A stretch of DNA of 64,000 nucleotides from Microvirga sp. Mcv34 (GCF_024519725.1 NZ_JALJRK010000024.1:1-64000), one strand, 5' to 3'. Positions 8,120-16,470 are shown, counted from the stretch's first letter. Notes: a model not told the origin generated them from the sequence alone. Translations and numbers: made by a program.

Positions 8120-8770
8120 ATGTCGGCAATCAAGATTCACTCGCTCCCTCATCCGCAGGTCAAGAAAAAGATCAATGTCACTCGTATTCTCGCTGGCATA
8201 TGCGCGGTAGTTGCGGTCGCCGCAATAATGATTGGTGGTATGGTAGGCGCTGGATCGGGCAACGACTTGGTCATGGGCACAGCATTCTTTGGCGCTGTAC
8301 TTTGTGTGCTCTTTGCGATTCTTGGGCAGAAGCAGGCAAAATATATCGCAGAAGACTCAGTTCTGGAATCCGTTGAGCGCTACTCCGATGCTCCGATTAG
8401 TTTTTATGTCCGTGGCGACGACGGGAAGCTGCTAGCGGCCTCGCAGAACGCGATCTTCTTACAGAGGCCTCATAACCGTATCCAGGAGGTCCCTTACGCA
8501 AAGATCCGCAATGTCTGGTGGGAGATTCCTGGATATTCCCAGATTCTCTTCGGCGGGATCGTGGACGGGATGGCCAATAACGCTCGAAAATATGAGGCCT
8601 ACAAGAACAGTGGCCTGTTCATTGATGTCGCCGACATTCGCGAGCCTCATTGGCATCTCCTGACCAATGACAAGCAATTGCTCATGCAGTGGCAGGAGAT
8701 TTTCAATCAAGCATTCGAACGGCAAAAGCTTCAACAACAGTCGTCTCCGGTCGCTCGGACTGGCACATAG
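8120..8770 (+). CDS. Two-helix membrane protein, paralogue of 60604
   Basis: 216 residues from ATG 8120. Two hydrophobic segments (about 21-43 and 50-68) precede a cytoplasmic domain of about 145 residues. That domain matches the gene at 60604: IRNVWWEIPG here against IRKAWWDIPG there, GMANNARKYEAYKNSGLFIDVADI against GMANKIAKEEADANSGFYFEVSDI, and the end FNQAFERQ against IKQAFERT. Function unknown; the domain may be a PH-like beta barrel (weak inference). A clear terminator follows, so it is its own transcription unit. Lower GC than neighbours. Confidence 0.8.
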   Translation: MSAIKIHSLPHPQVKKKINVTRILAGICAVVAVAAIMIGGMVGAGSGNDLVMGTAFFGAVLCVLFAILGQKQAKYIAEDSVLESVERYSDAPISFYVRGDDGKLLAASQNAIFLQRPHNRIQEVPYAKIRNVWWEIPGYSQILFGGIVDGMANNARKYEAYKNSGLFIDVADIREPHWHLLTNDKQLLMQWQEIFNQAFERQKLQQQSSPVARTGT

Positions 8771-8795
8771 GATTGGCAGCACCCGGATTCTACAG

Positions 8796-8823
8796 AAACC
8801 CGCCCTCTCGGCGGGTTTTCTTT
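8796..8823 (+). terminator. Rho-independent terminator
   Basis: AACCCGCC (8797-8804) pairs with GGCGGGTT (8810-8817), then TTCTTTT. Ends the 8120 gene. Confidence 0.85.
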
Positions 8824-8845
8824 TGTCTGCAGGGGATCCTCAGCC

Positions 8846-9169
8846 ATGCCAATACGCAATCAGCATACAGGACAGACCGTCATGAGACGCCACATCAAGC
8901 TCAGCGAGCTTTCACATATTCCGACTCCGGAATCGGATACGTACAGCCCAGACCTGATGGAGCAGGCCCGGAATGCACAAGTAAAAAAGAACCTTCGCTG
9001 GGACAATGCCCTAGGCATCCTCAGGGATGACGACATCGGCATGAGAGCGCGGTTCGTAAACCAGTCCGATCACGAACCGCATGACAATGAGGAAGACGTC
9101 ATGCAATGGGTCTTTGCCTCATCGATCAAGAACTCGGCGAGCCGGATCAGCCGCGGCTATGAACCCTAG
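8846..9169 (+). CDS. Hypothetical protein, 107 aa
   Basis: Unrecognised, charged, no membrane segment. Two starts are plausible: ATG 8846 after AGGGGA, or ATG 8882 after AGGA, each at 9-nt spacing; the second gives 95 residues. The acidic stretch HEPHDNEEDVMQW is followed by a short basic end (SIKNSASRISRGYEP). Confidence 0.6.
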   Translation: MPIRNQHTGQTVMRRHIKLSELSHIPTPESDTYSPDLMEQARNAQVKKNLRWDNALGILRDDDIGMRARFVNQSDHEPHDNEEDVMQWVFASSIKNSASRISRGYEP

Positions 9170-9251
9170 CGGATAACCGCCGCTTAAGGCATGTGCGCTA
9201 CAAAGTTCATAGAACGCCTGGTCTCCGATTAGGCAAACAGCCCAGCGATCG

Positions 9252-10130
9252 ATGCCGCTTTACCTAAATACACTCTTCGCCCAAGCCGGTATCCCGCCCT
9301 CAGATGTTCGTCTTCTGAGGCATAAAGACCCTCGCTCGGCCAGAGGCCGGACGCCGTACGAGCTATGGAGGGACGATAGGCCTGCCTTCGAGTTGTACCA
9401 GGGCACGCAGAGCTTCGGGAACAAACCGAAGCTGCAGGCACGCTATTGGGCATCCTTCGTGGTCACTCCGGCCGGGGAAACGCTCCTCGCCGGTTTTTAC
9501 CGATGCCGCTATCTAGGACCATCCACGGAGGACCGAGTTTGGCCCCATGCTGACGGGATCGATCTTGCCGGCACCTGCGACATCTACGATCTCGCTCTGG
9601 AGGAGCAACTCAACGACCTCGCCGGCCGCCTCGTGATTGATTGGGGCGCCTCAGAACGCGCCTGGATCCAGCGGGCCGACAATCAGAATAAAACCGTTCT
9701 TGAAATCCGGGCGGCATTCCAAGAGCCTGAGTTTCCCGGGTTCGGCCGCTTCCTCTCACCCCTATCGACGCTCGAAGGACTCCCGCTCTCCTGGCGGACT
9801 ACCCTTTCGAACTCACGCGGGGTTTATCTCCTGACTTGTCCCAAGACCAAGGAGCAATATGTCGGCGCGGCCTATGGCGAGGGTGGGTTCTACGGCCGCT
9901 GGCTTGCCTACGTCCACGGCGGCCACGGCGGCAACGTCGCCCTCCGGAGCCGAGACCCCAGCGACTACCAGGTTTCCATTCTAGAAGTCGCAGGCTCTGC
10001 CAGCACGGTCGAGAACATCATCGGCATGGAAGACCTCTGGAAACGCAAGCTCCAAAGCCGAGAAATGGGCCTGAACCGGAATTTGGGCATTCATTATTCC
10101 GAATTAAATTGCTTGCAGACGAGTTGCTAA
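9252..10130 (+). CDS. GIY-YIG domain protein
   Basis: 292 residues. The last third (about 190-290) is a GIY-YIG nuclease domain: GVYLLT...EQYVG in place of GIY and YIG, Arg in GGFYGRWLAY, Glu in GMEDLWKRKL and Asn in GLNRN, so catalytic positions are present. The N-terminal 185 residues are unassigned. GIY-YIG domains act in repair, restriction and mobile-element nucleases; here the context with macro-domain, DnaQ and methylase genes suggests nucleic-acid handling or defence (inference). No clear ribosome site before ATG 9252. Confidence 0.82.
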   Translation: MPLYLNTLFAQAGIPPSDVRLLRHKDPRSARGRTPYELWRDDRPAFELYQGTQSFGNKPKLQARYWASFVVTPAGETLLAGFYRCRYLGPSTEDRVWPHADGIDLAGTCDIYDLALEEQLNDLAGRLVIDWGASERAWIQRADNQNKTVLEIRAAFQEPEFPGFGRFLSPLSTLEGLPLSWRTTLSNSRGVYLLTCPKTKEQYVGAAYGEGGFYGRWLAYVHGGHGGNVALRSRDPSDYQVSILEVAGSASTVENIIGMEDLWKRKLQSREMGLNRNLGIHYSELNCLQTSC

Positions 10131-10168
10131 ATCGGGGATCAGGGCAAGGGATCGAATTCGATCTTTTG

Positions 10169-10181
10169 GAAAACCCCAGGA
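10169..10181 (+). promoter_or_regulatory. Leader variant before macro-domain gene
   Basis: AAAACCCCAGGA, 6 nt before ATG 10188. TTTT (10164-10167) upstream can pair with part of AAAA. Confidence 0.55.
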
Positions 10182-10187
10182 ACTTCG

Positions 10188-10739
10188 ATGATTCGAGAAA
10201 TTCGCGGCAACGCCCTTCAGACGGAAGCCATGGTCATCGGTCACGGCACCAACTGCATCGGTGCAATGGGTAAGGGCTTTGCCGAGGCCATCGCCAACAC
10301 TTGGCCGCACGTCAAACGTGAGTTCAAGCAGCTCCATAGCTCGGTGCCGACCATTCGTGGCGCGCGCCCGAACACATCTGTTGCTCCTTCTCTGCTCGGG
10401 ACCGTTCAGTTCGTCGGTGTGACCGACGTGGGGCTCCGCCGACGGCTTCGCCCGAATTTGGCGGCGATCGCCAACCTGTTCATCCAGTTAGAAGTCGGCA
10501 CCGACCGCCGCCGCGTCGAGTATGACGCCGTGCGATCCTCATTGACATTGGCCCGCAACCAGATGCTGGCAGGCATCGCCCTCGACCCTCGGCAGCCGGA
10601 CGAACTCACTCGCCCCACTTCCTTGGCCCTCCCCCGTATTGGAGCCGGACTTTCCGGCGGCGACTGGCCGACGATCAGGGCCATCATCGATGAGGTCTTT
10701 GGCCAGTCCCCAATCGACGTCACCATCTACGTCCAATAG
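10188..10739 (+). CDS. Macro domain protein (ADP-ribose binding, Poa1-like)
   Basis: 183 residues forming a single macro domain. Macro domains bind or hydrolyse ADP-ribose derivatives, including ADP-ribosyl marks on DNA or protein. Seen here: the opening GNAL, the substrate loop HGTNCIGAMGKGFA (about 19-32), and the second loop LPRIGAGLSGGDWPTIRAII (about 149-168), which is the Poa1/DarG-type signature. The family includes the DarG antitoxin, but no DarT-like toxin is next to it. Leader element upstream sets the start. It is followed 13 bp later by 10753. Confidence 0.88.
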   Translation: MIREIRGNALQTEAMVIGHGTNCIGAMGKGFAEAIANTWPHVKREFKQLHSSVPTIRGARPNTSVAPSLLGTVQFVGVTDVGLRRRLRPNLAAIANLFIQLEVGTDRRRVEYDAVRSSLTLARNQMLAGIALDPRQPDELTRPTSLALPRIGAGLSGGDWPTIRAIIDEVFGQSPIDVTIYVQ

Positions 10740-10752
10740 CAGGAGGGGCCGC

Positions 10753-11115
10753 ATGCCCGTCTCAGCCTCTGTCGCTCAAGCGCGGCAATCTCGATATGAC
10801 CGTCGCCTCAATCGCGCCGCAGCGATGATTCCGCAGGGGCCGTACTGCTATCGGATCGCTGGCGTTACCCACCCCTCGGACGGGTCAGCCCGGGTTCAAA
10901 CTGTACGCTGCCCTTATTGGAAAACCCGTCTCGACTGGCCGGATCAAGCGGACGGGTACTGCCGCCTCCTCAAGAAGGGCGACACCTCCCAAGGGCGAAA
11001 CACCGACGGGAGACCTCGCGCCACCATGCTCCTTTGGGACCAGGTGAAGGAATGCGGGATCAATGAGGACAGCGATGAGGATGAGCCTGACCAAGGCTGC
11101 GCTTCTGGCCTCTGA
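10753..11115 (+). CDS. Hypothetical Cys-containing protein, 120 aa
   Basis: Start at ATG 10753 is set by a strong AGGAGGGG. Basic N-terminus (QARQSRYDRRLNRAAA), then YCYRIAG, VRCPYWKTRLDWPDQADGYC, and KECGINEDSDEDEPDQGC, with six Cys in all that could bind metal. No family recognised. Overlaps no other likely gene and probably forms an operon with the macro-domain and exonuclease genes. Confidence 0.65.
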   Translation: MPVSASVAQARQSRYDRRLNRAAAMIPQGPYCYRIAGVTHPSDGSARVQTVRCPYWKTRLDWPDQADGYCRLLKKGDTSQGRNTDGRPRATMLLWDQVKECGINEDSDEDEPDQGCASGL

Positions 11116-11155
11116 CATTCGCCGATCCGACCATTTGCAACATGAAAGCTCGATA

Positions 11156-12058
11156 ATGCATCTCGATGAAATGGCTGACGCGCTGGAAGCTACCGGCCGT
11201 TACCGCGTTCTCCGCCAACTGCCCACAGATCCTCAGGCGTTCCGCCCGATGCCGGATCCTCAGTCCCTGCCGGCCGGACACCGCATCGGCCTTTACGTCG
11301 ACGTTGAGACCACCTCCCTCGATCCAAGGACTGGCGACATCATCGAGCTCGCCATGGTTCCATTCACGTTCACTGATGACGGGCAGATCATTGAGATCTT
11401 CCAGCCTTTTCAACAGCTCCAACAGCCGTCGCAGCCGATCCCGCCTGCTATCACCGCCCTAACAGGGATCGATGACGCGATGGTCGAAGGAAAGGCCATC
11501 GATATTGACGCCGTGGTCGGCTTCGTCGCCGCGGCCGAGATCTGCGCCGCCCACAAGGCAGCGTTCGATCGCCGGTGGCTTGAAAAGCTCACCCCTGTCT
11601 TCGCAACGAAACCGTGGGTTTGCTCGCTTCATGAGATTCCCTGGAAGGAAGAGGGCTTCGAGAGCCTCACACTCAGCTACATCGGCATGAAGAGTGGCTT
11701 CTTTTTCGACGCGCACCGGGCTGCAGAGGATTGCTTGGCCGCTCTTCAAATCCTCAAGCTGCCGCTGCCGAAGTCCGGCCGGTCGCCGATTTCGTATCTT
11801 CTGGAGGCCTCCAGGGCCATCACTTGCCGGATCAAGGCCCCCAACACTCCCTATGAGCGGAAGGAGCTTCTGAAGGCCCGCTCCTACCGGTGGTCAGATG
11901 GATCCGACGGGTCACCCAAGGCGTGGTGGATCGACGTCCCGCAGGAGAAGCTCAATGACGAGATCACTTTCCTGCAGTCGCACATCTACATGCGCCCGAT
12001 CGATCTTCCCATTCGGCGCATCACCGCCTTGGAGCGGTTCTCCGCGAGAGCCGATTAA
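11156..12058 (+). CDS. DnaQ-like 3'-5' exonuclease (DEDDh)
   Basis: About 300 residues. The exonuclease core runs from about residue 44 to 205: YVDVETTSLDPRTGDIIELA (catalytic D and E), FVAAAEICAAHKAAFDRRWL (D) and DAHRAAEDCLAAL (H and D of the DEDDh set). Members remove nucleotides from the 3' end of DNA or RNA. About 95 further residues at the C-terminus (from LEASRAITCRIKAPN) are unassigned. ATG 11156 has a weak ribosome site; ATG 11171 is an alternative. Same strand as macro-domain and ATP-grasp genes. Confidence 0.88.
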   Translation: MHLDEMADALEATGRYRVLRQLPTDPQAFRPMPDPQSLPAGHRIGLYVDVETTSLDPRTGDIIELAMVPFTFTDDGQIIEIFQPFQQLQQPSQPIPPAITALTGIDDAMVEGKAIDIDAVVGFVAAAEICAAHKAAFDRRWLEKLTPVFATKPWVCSLHEIPWKEEGFESLTLSYIGMKSGFFFDAHRAAEDCLAALQILKLPLPKSGRSPISYLLEASRAITCRIKAPNTPYERKELLKARSYRWSDGSDGSPKAWWIDVPQEKLNDEITFLQSHIYMRPIDLPIRRITALERFSARAD

Positions 12059-12095
12059 GTCCAAGGTCATAGGACCGGCGGAAACTCTATCGCTG

Positions 12096-12111
12096 AAATC
12101 CCCTGTAGGAG
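12096..12111 (+). promoter_or_regulatory. Leader before ATP-grasp gene
   Basis: AAATCCCCTGTAGGAG; the AGGAG is 6 nt from ATG 12118 and makes that start preferable to TTG 12112. No clear upstream arm. Confidence 0.55.
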
Positions 12112-12117
12112 TTGGGA

Positions 12118-13029
12118 ATGGACAATCTGCCTGAAATCCTGGTCACGCCCCGGCTCGCCTCGATCGGCATGGCGGTTCTTGCCGCCAGCCTCGAGCCTGT
12201 CCCTCCCTACGCCTTCGTCCTGGATCGCGGCATGGACCCTGAGGAGCGGCTTGAAAACGCGATCCTCTGGAAGGCTCTCAAGGATCGTGCCGGATCGCAG
12301 ATCAAGGCCTATGACGATGTGGGGAAGGTCCCGGAGGGCGTCACCCATATCTTCGGGCGGGCCGGTCATCGCAGTGATCTTTTCCAGGACGGCCTGAAGT
12401 ACCCAGGCCCGAACGAAAAGTCCCTGCCGTACTGGTCGATGCCGGGCTTCCTCGAACTCGCGGGCCGGTCCATCAAGCTCTGCGACCTCGATCAAGCCGA
12501 CGCCGAGGTCCAGCGGCTCCACCTGGAGGGCAAGGATGCCTTCGTGAAGGCTACCCGGGACAAGTATTTCACCAAGCAGGTTCCCGTCGGCACCTCGCTC
12601 TGGCAAGCCTTGGATGCCCTGGTCTACTCCTTCATTGACGAGGAAGCCTGCCTGTTGGTGCAGGAACTCGTCGAGATGACGTATGAATACCGCCTCTTCG
12701 TGGTCGACGGACAGGTAGTGACGGGAGCCGGATGCATCCCGTGGAAGACGCCGTTAGACAACACCGCCCTCTATGACCCTGCGATGATCGAGCATCGCGG
12801 AGATACCAAGGTAGGCGGACCGGCTATGTCCAACCTCCGGCTCGACCAATATCTCGCCTTCGCGTCAGAGGCGGTCGACCAGCTCGGAGGCAGCTTCGTT
12901 CTGGATGTCGCCATGATCAACGGAGAAGTCGGGATCGTCGAGCTCAACCCGATGCGGCTGGGCCAGGTCGGGCTCTATGCCGCCAACGCCCCTGCACTCG
13001 TCAATGCAACTCTGGGGCATTTCGGGTAG
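12118..13029 (+). CDS. ATP-grasp domain protein
   Basis: 303 residues resembling ATP-grasp proteins of the DUF4343 type. The second half has the expected elements: KDAFVKATRDKYFT (nucleotide-binding Lys region), LLVQELVEMTYEYRLFVVDGQVV (acidic adenine-ring region) and FVLDVAMINGEVGIVELNPMRLG (the D...E.N metal-binding end). Such enzymes join a carboxylate to an amine or thiol using ATP; substrate unknown. The N-terminal 140 residues are family-typical filler. Converges on the RTX gene with palindromes between. Confidence 0.82.
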   Translation: MDNLPEILVTPRLASIGMAVLAASLEPVPPYAFVLDRGMDPEERLENAILWKALKDRAGSQIKAYDDVGKVPEGVTHIFGRAGHRSDLFQDGLKYPGPNEKSLPYWSMPGFLELAGRSIKLCDLDQADAEVQRLHLEGKDAFVKATRDKYFTKQVPVGTSLWQALDALVYSFIDEEACLLVQELVEMTYEYRLFVVDGQVVTGAGCIPWKTPLDNTALYDPAMIEHRGDTKVGGPAMSNLRLDQYLAFASEAVDQLGGSFVLDVAMINGEVGIVELNPMRLGQVGLYAANAPALVNATLGHFG

Positions 13030-13050
13030 TGATCCTGATCAGGAAAACCT

Positions 13051-13102
13051 TCGGAGGATCTGGGTCAGCAGTTCCTCCGATACAAGGCTAGCGTCGCTAG
13101 CC
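13051..13102. terminator. Two palindromes between convergent genes
   Basis: TCGGAGGA (13051-13058) pairs with TCCTCCGA (13073-13080); GGCTAGC-GTC-GCTAGCC occupies 13086-13102. No strong T-run on either side; probably end signals for both convergent genes. Confidence 0.45.
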
Positions 13103-13142
13103 GCCACAATGATCACGCGGGACCACCTCGATAACCGATGTG

Positions 13143-14291
13143 TCAAAGAATGAACCAAGCCTTTTGGAGATCGATCACTCCCTTGAGGCGTATAACGCCC
13201 TCGGCAGACTTATCTGCGTCGGTATTGAAGAACACGTATGTGTCCTTTGACGTTTTCTCGTAACGAACCTGACCTGCTTTGGTGAAGGCCTTCGTCCCGA
13301 CAAACGCAAATCCCTGGTTCCCGGCCTTTTGAAGGTTCGCGTCGATAAATTTTAGGTCAATCCGATCTCCGCTCTTACCTTTGAAATCAGAAATGTAGTC
13401 GGCATTCCTTTTGGACGAGCTAGTATCTTTTTGCTCGAAAACAAATGTATCGCGACCTGATCCGCCTTGTAAGGTGTCGATACCTAACCCGCCAGAAATT
13501 GTATCGGACTTTGAGGATCCGGTAAGCCGGTCCGCTCCTTGGTGCCCATAGAGTCTGACGGCCGAATTGTACCCAACAAAGGCATCGTTGAAGTCCGTGA
13601 GATCGAATGCCTCAACGGCATAGATCACATCCCCTGTGGCCGATCCGCCATTCCGGGTTTGATCGCTGAGATTAAGACTGAGGCGCACCGCGGCGCTACG
13701 CCAAGAGGCCGTGTCAATGCCGGTGCCGCCATCGATAAAATCGGCGCCTTCGCCCCCGATCAGGGTGTCGTTTCCGGTACCACCCTCCAAACTGTCGGTC
13801 CCGCTCTGACCGGATAATAGATCGTCGCCGCTGTATCCTTTCAAGAAATCATTAAATCCAGTTGCAATGATTTGATCGGATCCTAGCGTCGGACTGGCAA
13901 CGTTTATCCCGCCATCATGAAGCACAATTTGTACTGGGACTCCCATAGCCAAGGCTTCCTCAGCAAGGATCGATCTCGTATTCCCGACCTGGTCGGTAAG
14001 GGATATTGCAGCGAGCGCGTAGACACCGCGCGGGGAATACTGGTTTACCGTTCCGGTATCGCTGCCCTCAACAGTGCCATTGGCCCCCCACATATTGTAG
14101 ATGGCAAAGGCCTCATAGCCCTTCGTAAAGATGTCTTTGACATTAAAGAAGCCGAAGCCGACGTTCCGCAGCCCAGACAGGTCCTCAGTTATCGATACGG
14201 AAAGGTTGATCGAACCATTTCCACTCGACAAGTCAAAGTTCGTATTGAAGTTCGCCCAGTTCAAAACAGGCGCAGTAACATCTGCTGGCAT
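13143..14291 (-). CDS. RTX-repeat calcium-binding exported protein
   Basis: 382 residues from ATG 14291 (GGGG upstream; TTG 14303 is the alternative). No signal peptide, as usual for type I secretion. Nonapeptide glycine-rich repeats appear at about 145-185 (FLKGYSGDDLLSGQSG, GGTGNDTLIGGEGADFIDGG) and about 240-275 (LTGSSKSDTISGGLGIDTLQ), which bind calcium outside the cell. The C-terminus has the RTX secretion-type end with DTFVFEQKD, ISDFKGKSGDRIDL and a hydrophobic last residues FIL. The N-terminal 130 residues are a beta-sandwich-like domain. No secretion genes in the window. Confidence 0.88.
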   Translation of the reverse strand: MPADVTAPVLNWANFNTNFDLSSGNGSINLSVSITEDLSGLRNVGFGFFNVKDIFTKGYEAFAIYNMWGANGTVEGSDTGTVNQYSPRGVYALAAISLTDQVGNTRSILAEEALAMGVPVQIVLHDGGINVASPTLGSDQIIATGFNDFLKGYSGDDLLSGQSGTDSLEGGTGNDTLIGGEGADFIDGGTGIDTASWRSAAVRLSLNLSDQTRNGGSATGDVIYAVEAFDLTDFNDAFVGYNSAVRLYGHQGADRLTGSSKSDTISGGLGIDTLQGGSGRDTFVFEQKDTSSSKRNADYISDFKGKSGDRIDLKFIDANLQKAGNQGFAFVGTKAFTKAGQVRYEKTSKDTYVFFNTDADKSAEGVIRLKGVIDLQKAWFIL

Positions 14292-14431
14292 CTTGCCCCC
14301 CAAAGCCTTCTAAAAATTCGTTTATTGTGTGGTCGAGGAGTCTCTATATCGCGGGCACCCCTGGAACAAGGCTCGCAGCGAGTATGGGGCCGGTCTTCCC
14401 AGTATGTCCCGTCACGCCAGATCCGAGGTCG

Positions 14432-14800
14432 TTAGAGGAGCCCGTTCATTCTAGTGCATGTCGACCCGACACAATTTTCACCGAGGGCGAAGACGTACCA
14501 AAGAACGGTCATGGGTAATGACAGCAGCGAAATGAATTGCGACCACGACCGGAAAATCATCGAAAGGATAAAGGCGCCAATAAAGCTTAGTGGGATCACA
14601 ACGACGAGACCCAAGATGCCCATCAGCGACCACGCAATGAACACGAGGCCCAGGCTCGCAAGGCCATGATACCCATACCAGCCACTGGTCCCTGTCCAGC
14701 GACCTTTAGGCCATGCCTGTGCCTCAGCGAAACCAGGATAGGCTGTCCCCAATTGTGCGAGGACTCCGATAGCAGCGGTGATGATGATTGATGCCCACAT
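14432..14800 (-). CDS. Three-helix membrane protein, 122 aa
   Basis: From ATG 14800 the protein starts with a signal-like helix (MWASIIITAAIGVLAQLGTA), followed by a loop rich in Trp and Gly, then two long hydrophobic stretches (about 55-85 and 88-115). The frame extends to 14941, but those codons lack membrane or domain features. AAGG directly precedes ATG 14800. Unrecognised family. Confidence 0.55.
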   Translation of the reverse strand: MWASIIITAAIGVLAQLGTAYPGFAEAQAWPKGRWTGTSGWYGYHGLASLGLVFIAWSLMGILGLVVVIPLSFIGAFILSMIFRSWSQFISLLSLPMTVLWYVFALGENCVGSTCTRMNGLL

Positions 14801-14976
14801 GACCTTGCTTTTCCCCTGTTCTGAGCAACAAGTCTCCAAAGACGCCACAACTTCATTAACATCACGATAGCAAGGCACGCGACCAAGCCGCAGTTTTACT
14901 TTCGTCTTATGCATTAGAAAGGGCCGGCGATCCTGGTTCACGCCGACCCCTTGGCCCCGAGATTATGGTAACTCGG

Positions 14977-15204
14977 TTAGTGCCGCTTGCCAGCCTCGCC
15001 GATTAGTCGACCGATGCGCTTGTTGTCCACGAATCCCGCCTCGACCTCGCGCAGTTCCAGGAGGAGCCGGACTTCCAGGGGCAGGCTTTCGTCCGCCAAC
15101 AGGGCCGCCGTCAGCTGCTCCCGTGCCTCGGCGACATCCGTCCGAGAGACAAAGCCAGCCTTCACATCGGCCAGGACGTTCATTGCTCCAGAAACTACGC
15201 TCAT
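14977..15204 (-). CDS. Hypothetical protein, 75 aa
   Basis: Start ATG 15204 follows GAGGA. Acidic and helical: AREQLTAALLADESLPLEVRLLLELREVEAGFVDNKRIGRLIGEAG. The repeated EVR/EVE helices may make a small helical bundle. No family recognised. A long hairpin sits upstream of its start. Confidence 0.6.
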   Translation of the reverse strand: MSVVSGAMNVLADVKAGFVSRTDVAEAREQLTAALLADESLPLEVRLLLELREVEAGFVDNKRIGRLIGEAGKRH

Positions 15205-15229
15205 TTTGAATTCCTCTTCTTCAGTGGGG

Positions 15230-15261
15230 GGCAGGTTGCAGGCCCTTCCTGCAACCCTGCC
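15230..15261. promoter_or_regulatory. 13-bp hairpin upstream of gene 15204
   Basis: GGCAGG-TTGCAGG (15230-15242) pairs with CCTGCAA-C-CCTGCC (15248-15261) with one bulged C. In the leader of the minus-strand gene; no T-run. The rest of the gene-free stretch 15262-15632 shows no gene or clear signal. Confidence 0.5.
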
Positions 15262-15632
15262 TCTCCGGCGAGGAGCGGAGGGTGGGTGCAAGGATCCGCG
15301 CAGAGCCCGAGACGAAGTCCGAGGCGTGCCGATGGGTGCGCAACGCGGTTGCTCCGGAGCCGTAGGCGATGGTGCGATCCGACTTGCTGCACCCGGAGGA
15401 CAAGGGGACGCCTTGCAGGGAGGTGAGGCAGCGCCTCCCTTCCTGGAACGGGGTGACGACTCCAGGTCTATCGCTGCGGTTCGTCCGAGATGAAATTCGG
15501 GCTTTTGGACCAGACTAAATGCCCCGCTCATGGGTGTATGTTCCTTATTTGTTCTAGCTCTGGATCACACCCGATTTGCCTCCGGTCAATTCTGGTTAAC
15601 GAATTATCCCCGCTATCCCATGCAGTGATGTT

Positions 15633-15719
15633 CGGCCTTCGGCCGCCAAATTCTGGCCTGAGGGCGTCCCGCCCTCACCCACCAATTGTGGGGAGATAAT
15701 CTGACCCGAAACGGGTCAG
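15633..15719 (+). repeat. Four-hairpin element, copy 1
   Basis: Hairpins in order: CGGCC-TTC-GGCCG (15633-15645), GAGGGCG-TCC-CGCCCTC (15660-15676), CCCAC-CAATT-GTGGG (15678-15692), CTGACCC-GAAAC-GGGTCAG (15701-15719), then CCATTCT. Copy 2 at 16349 has the same order with changed but still paired stems. Precedes gene 15769, whose ribosome region reads CTCCTGAAAGGA, a degenerate leader. Confidence 0.65.
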
Positions 15720-15768
15720 CCATTCTGGAAGCAGAAAGCCTTATTCCTCCTCCTGAAAGGACACTTCG

Positions 15769-16011
15769 ATGGCTAATCTTTCGCCCGAGGATGCCGCGCG
15801 CCGGTATCTCACGCTGTACGATGGAGACATCGCTCGAGACAGTCACCTCGAAGCTCTGGGAAACCATGAAACCGAACCGTCCCGGTCGGCCCAGGAATTC
15901 GCACGCGAGTATGAGGACCAGGCGAGCCCTGACGATTACGCTCGCTACCTGGAGGTCTTAGATCAACTCCTGAAGGAAGGAGGAAACTCTGCTTCAGGAA
16001 ATCCCCGATGA
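15769..16011 (+). CDS. Hypothetical acidic protein, 80 aa
   Basis: Unrecognised. Begins MANLSPEDAARRYLTLYDGD; acidic and helical throughout, no membrane segment. AAAGGA upstream of ATG 15769. Its stop overlaps the next start (ATGA), so translation is coupled to 16008. Confidence 0.65.
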   Translation: MANLSPEDAARRYLTLYDGDIARDSHLEALGNHETEPSRSAQEFAREYEDQASPDDYARYLEVLDQLLKEGGNSASGNPR

Positions 16012-16325
16012 AAGATCTGACGTGTATCGATTTCGCGGTTGAGACCCGTACAGTCACCCTCACCGATAAGCATTGTATGCTCCTTTCGGACTGCTTGCGG
16101 CACGTCATGGATTCCGACGCCGGACGCGAGCGATTCACTTCCCTGTTCGACATGTTCCACGGTCAAGAAGGAACGTTCACCCTCACCATTGCGAAGTGGT
16201 ATGAGGTCGAATACGCCGTCATGGCGCTGGAAGGTCTTCTACAGGAAACTCTCTCGTATGAGACGTTTCCCGAGCGCCACCGCGCCTTCGAGGAAATCCA
16301 TCGCCTGATCGATGGCGAGTCCTGA
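16008..16325 (+). CDS. Hypothetical protein, 105 aa
   Basis: Unrecognised mixed alpha/beta protein. It starts at ATG 16008 inside the end of the previous gene; AAATCCCCG directly abuts the ATG (15999-16007), with GGAGGA a little further up. Pattern KEGTFTLTIAKWYEVEYAVMALEGLL is beta then helix. No signal peptide. Confidence 0.65.
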   Translation: MKDLTCIDFAVETRTVTLTDKHCMLLSDCLRHVMDSDAGRERFTSLFDMFHGQEGTFTLTIAKWYEVEYAVMALEGLLQETLSYETFPERHRAFEEIHRLIDGES

Positions 16326-16348
16326 CAGTCTTCTTGCAATAGAACGCC

Positions 16349-16432
16349 GGCCCATGGCCGCCATTCTAGCCCGGAGGGCGCGTCGTCCTCCCTGCTACAG
16401 CAGAAGGATGTTCTGACCCAAAAAGGGTCAGT
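16349..16432 (+). repeat. Four-hairpin element, copy 2
   Basis: CGGCC-CAT-GGCCG (16349-16361), GGAGGGCG-CGT-CGTCCTCC (16374-16392), CTGC-TACA-GCAG (16393-16404), CTGACCC-AAAAA-GGGTCAG (16414-16432), then TCATTCT. The third stem differs wholly in sequence from copy 1 yet still pairs, which favours a functional RNA or DNA structure. Stretch 16433-16705 holds two leaders and a GGCGG/CCGCC hairpin (16612-16628). Confidence 0.65.
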
Positions 16433-16470
16433 CATTCTAAAATCTGGATGCCGAATTCTTCGGATGAGAA

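Noticed and set aside
10188..10739. DarTG toxin-antitoxin pair
   Set aside because: The macro domain resembles DarG, but no DarT-like gene adjoins it.
12067..12606. Minus-strand frame opposite the ATP-grasp gene
   Set aside because: Antisense shadow; the + strand frame has ATP-grasp signatures and a leader.
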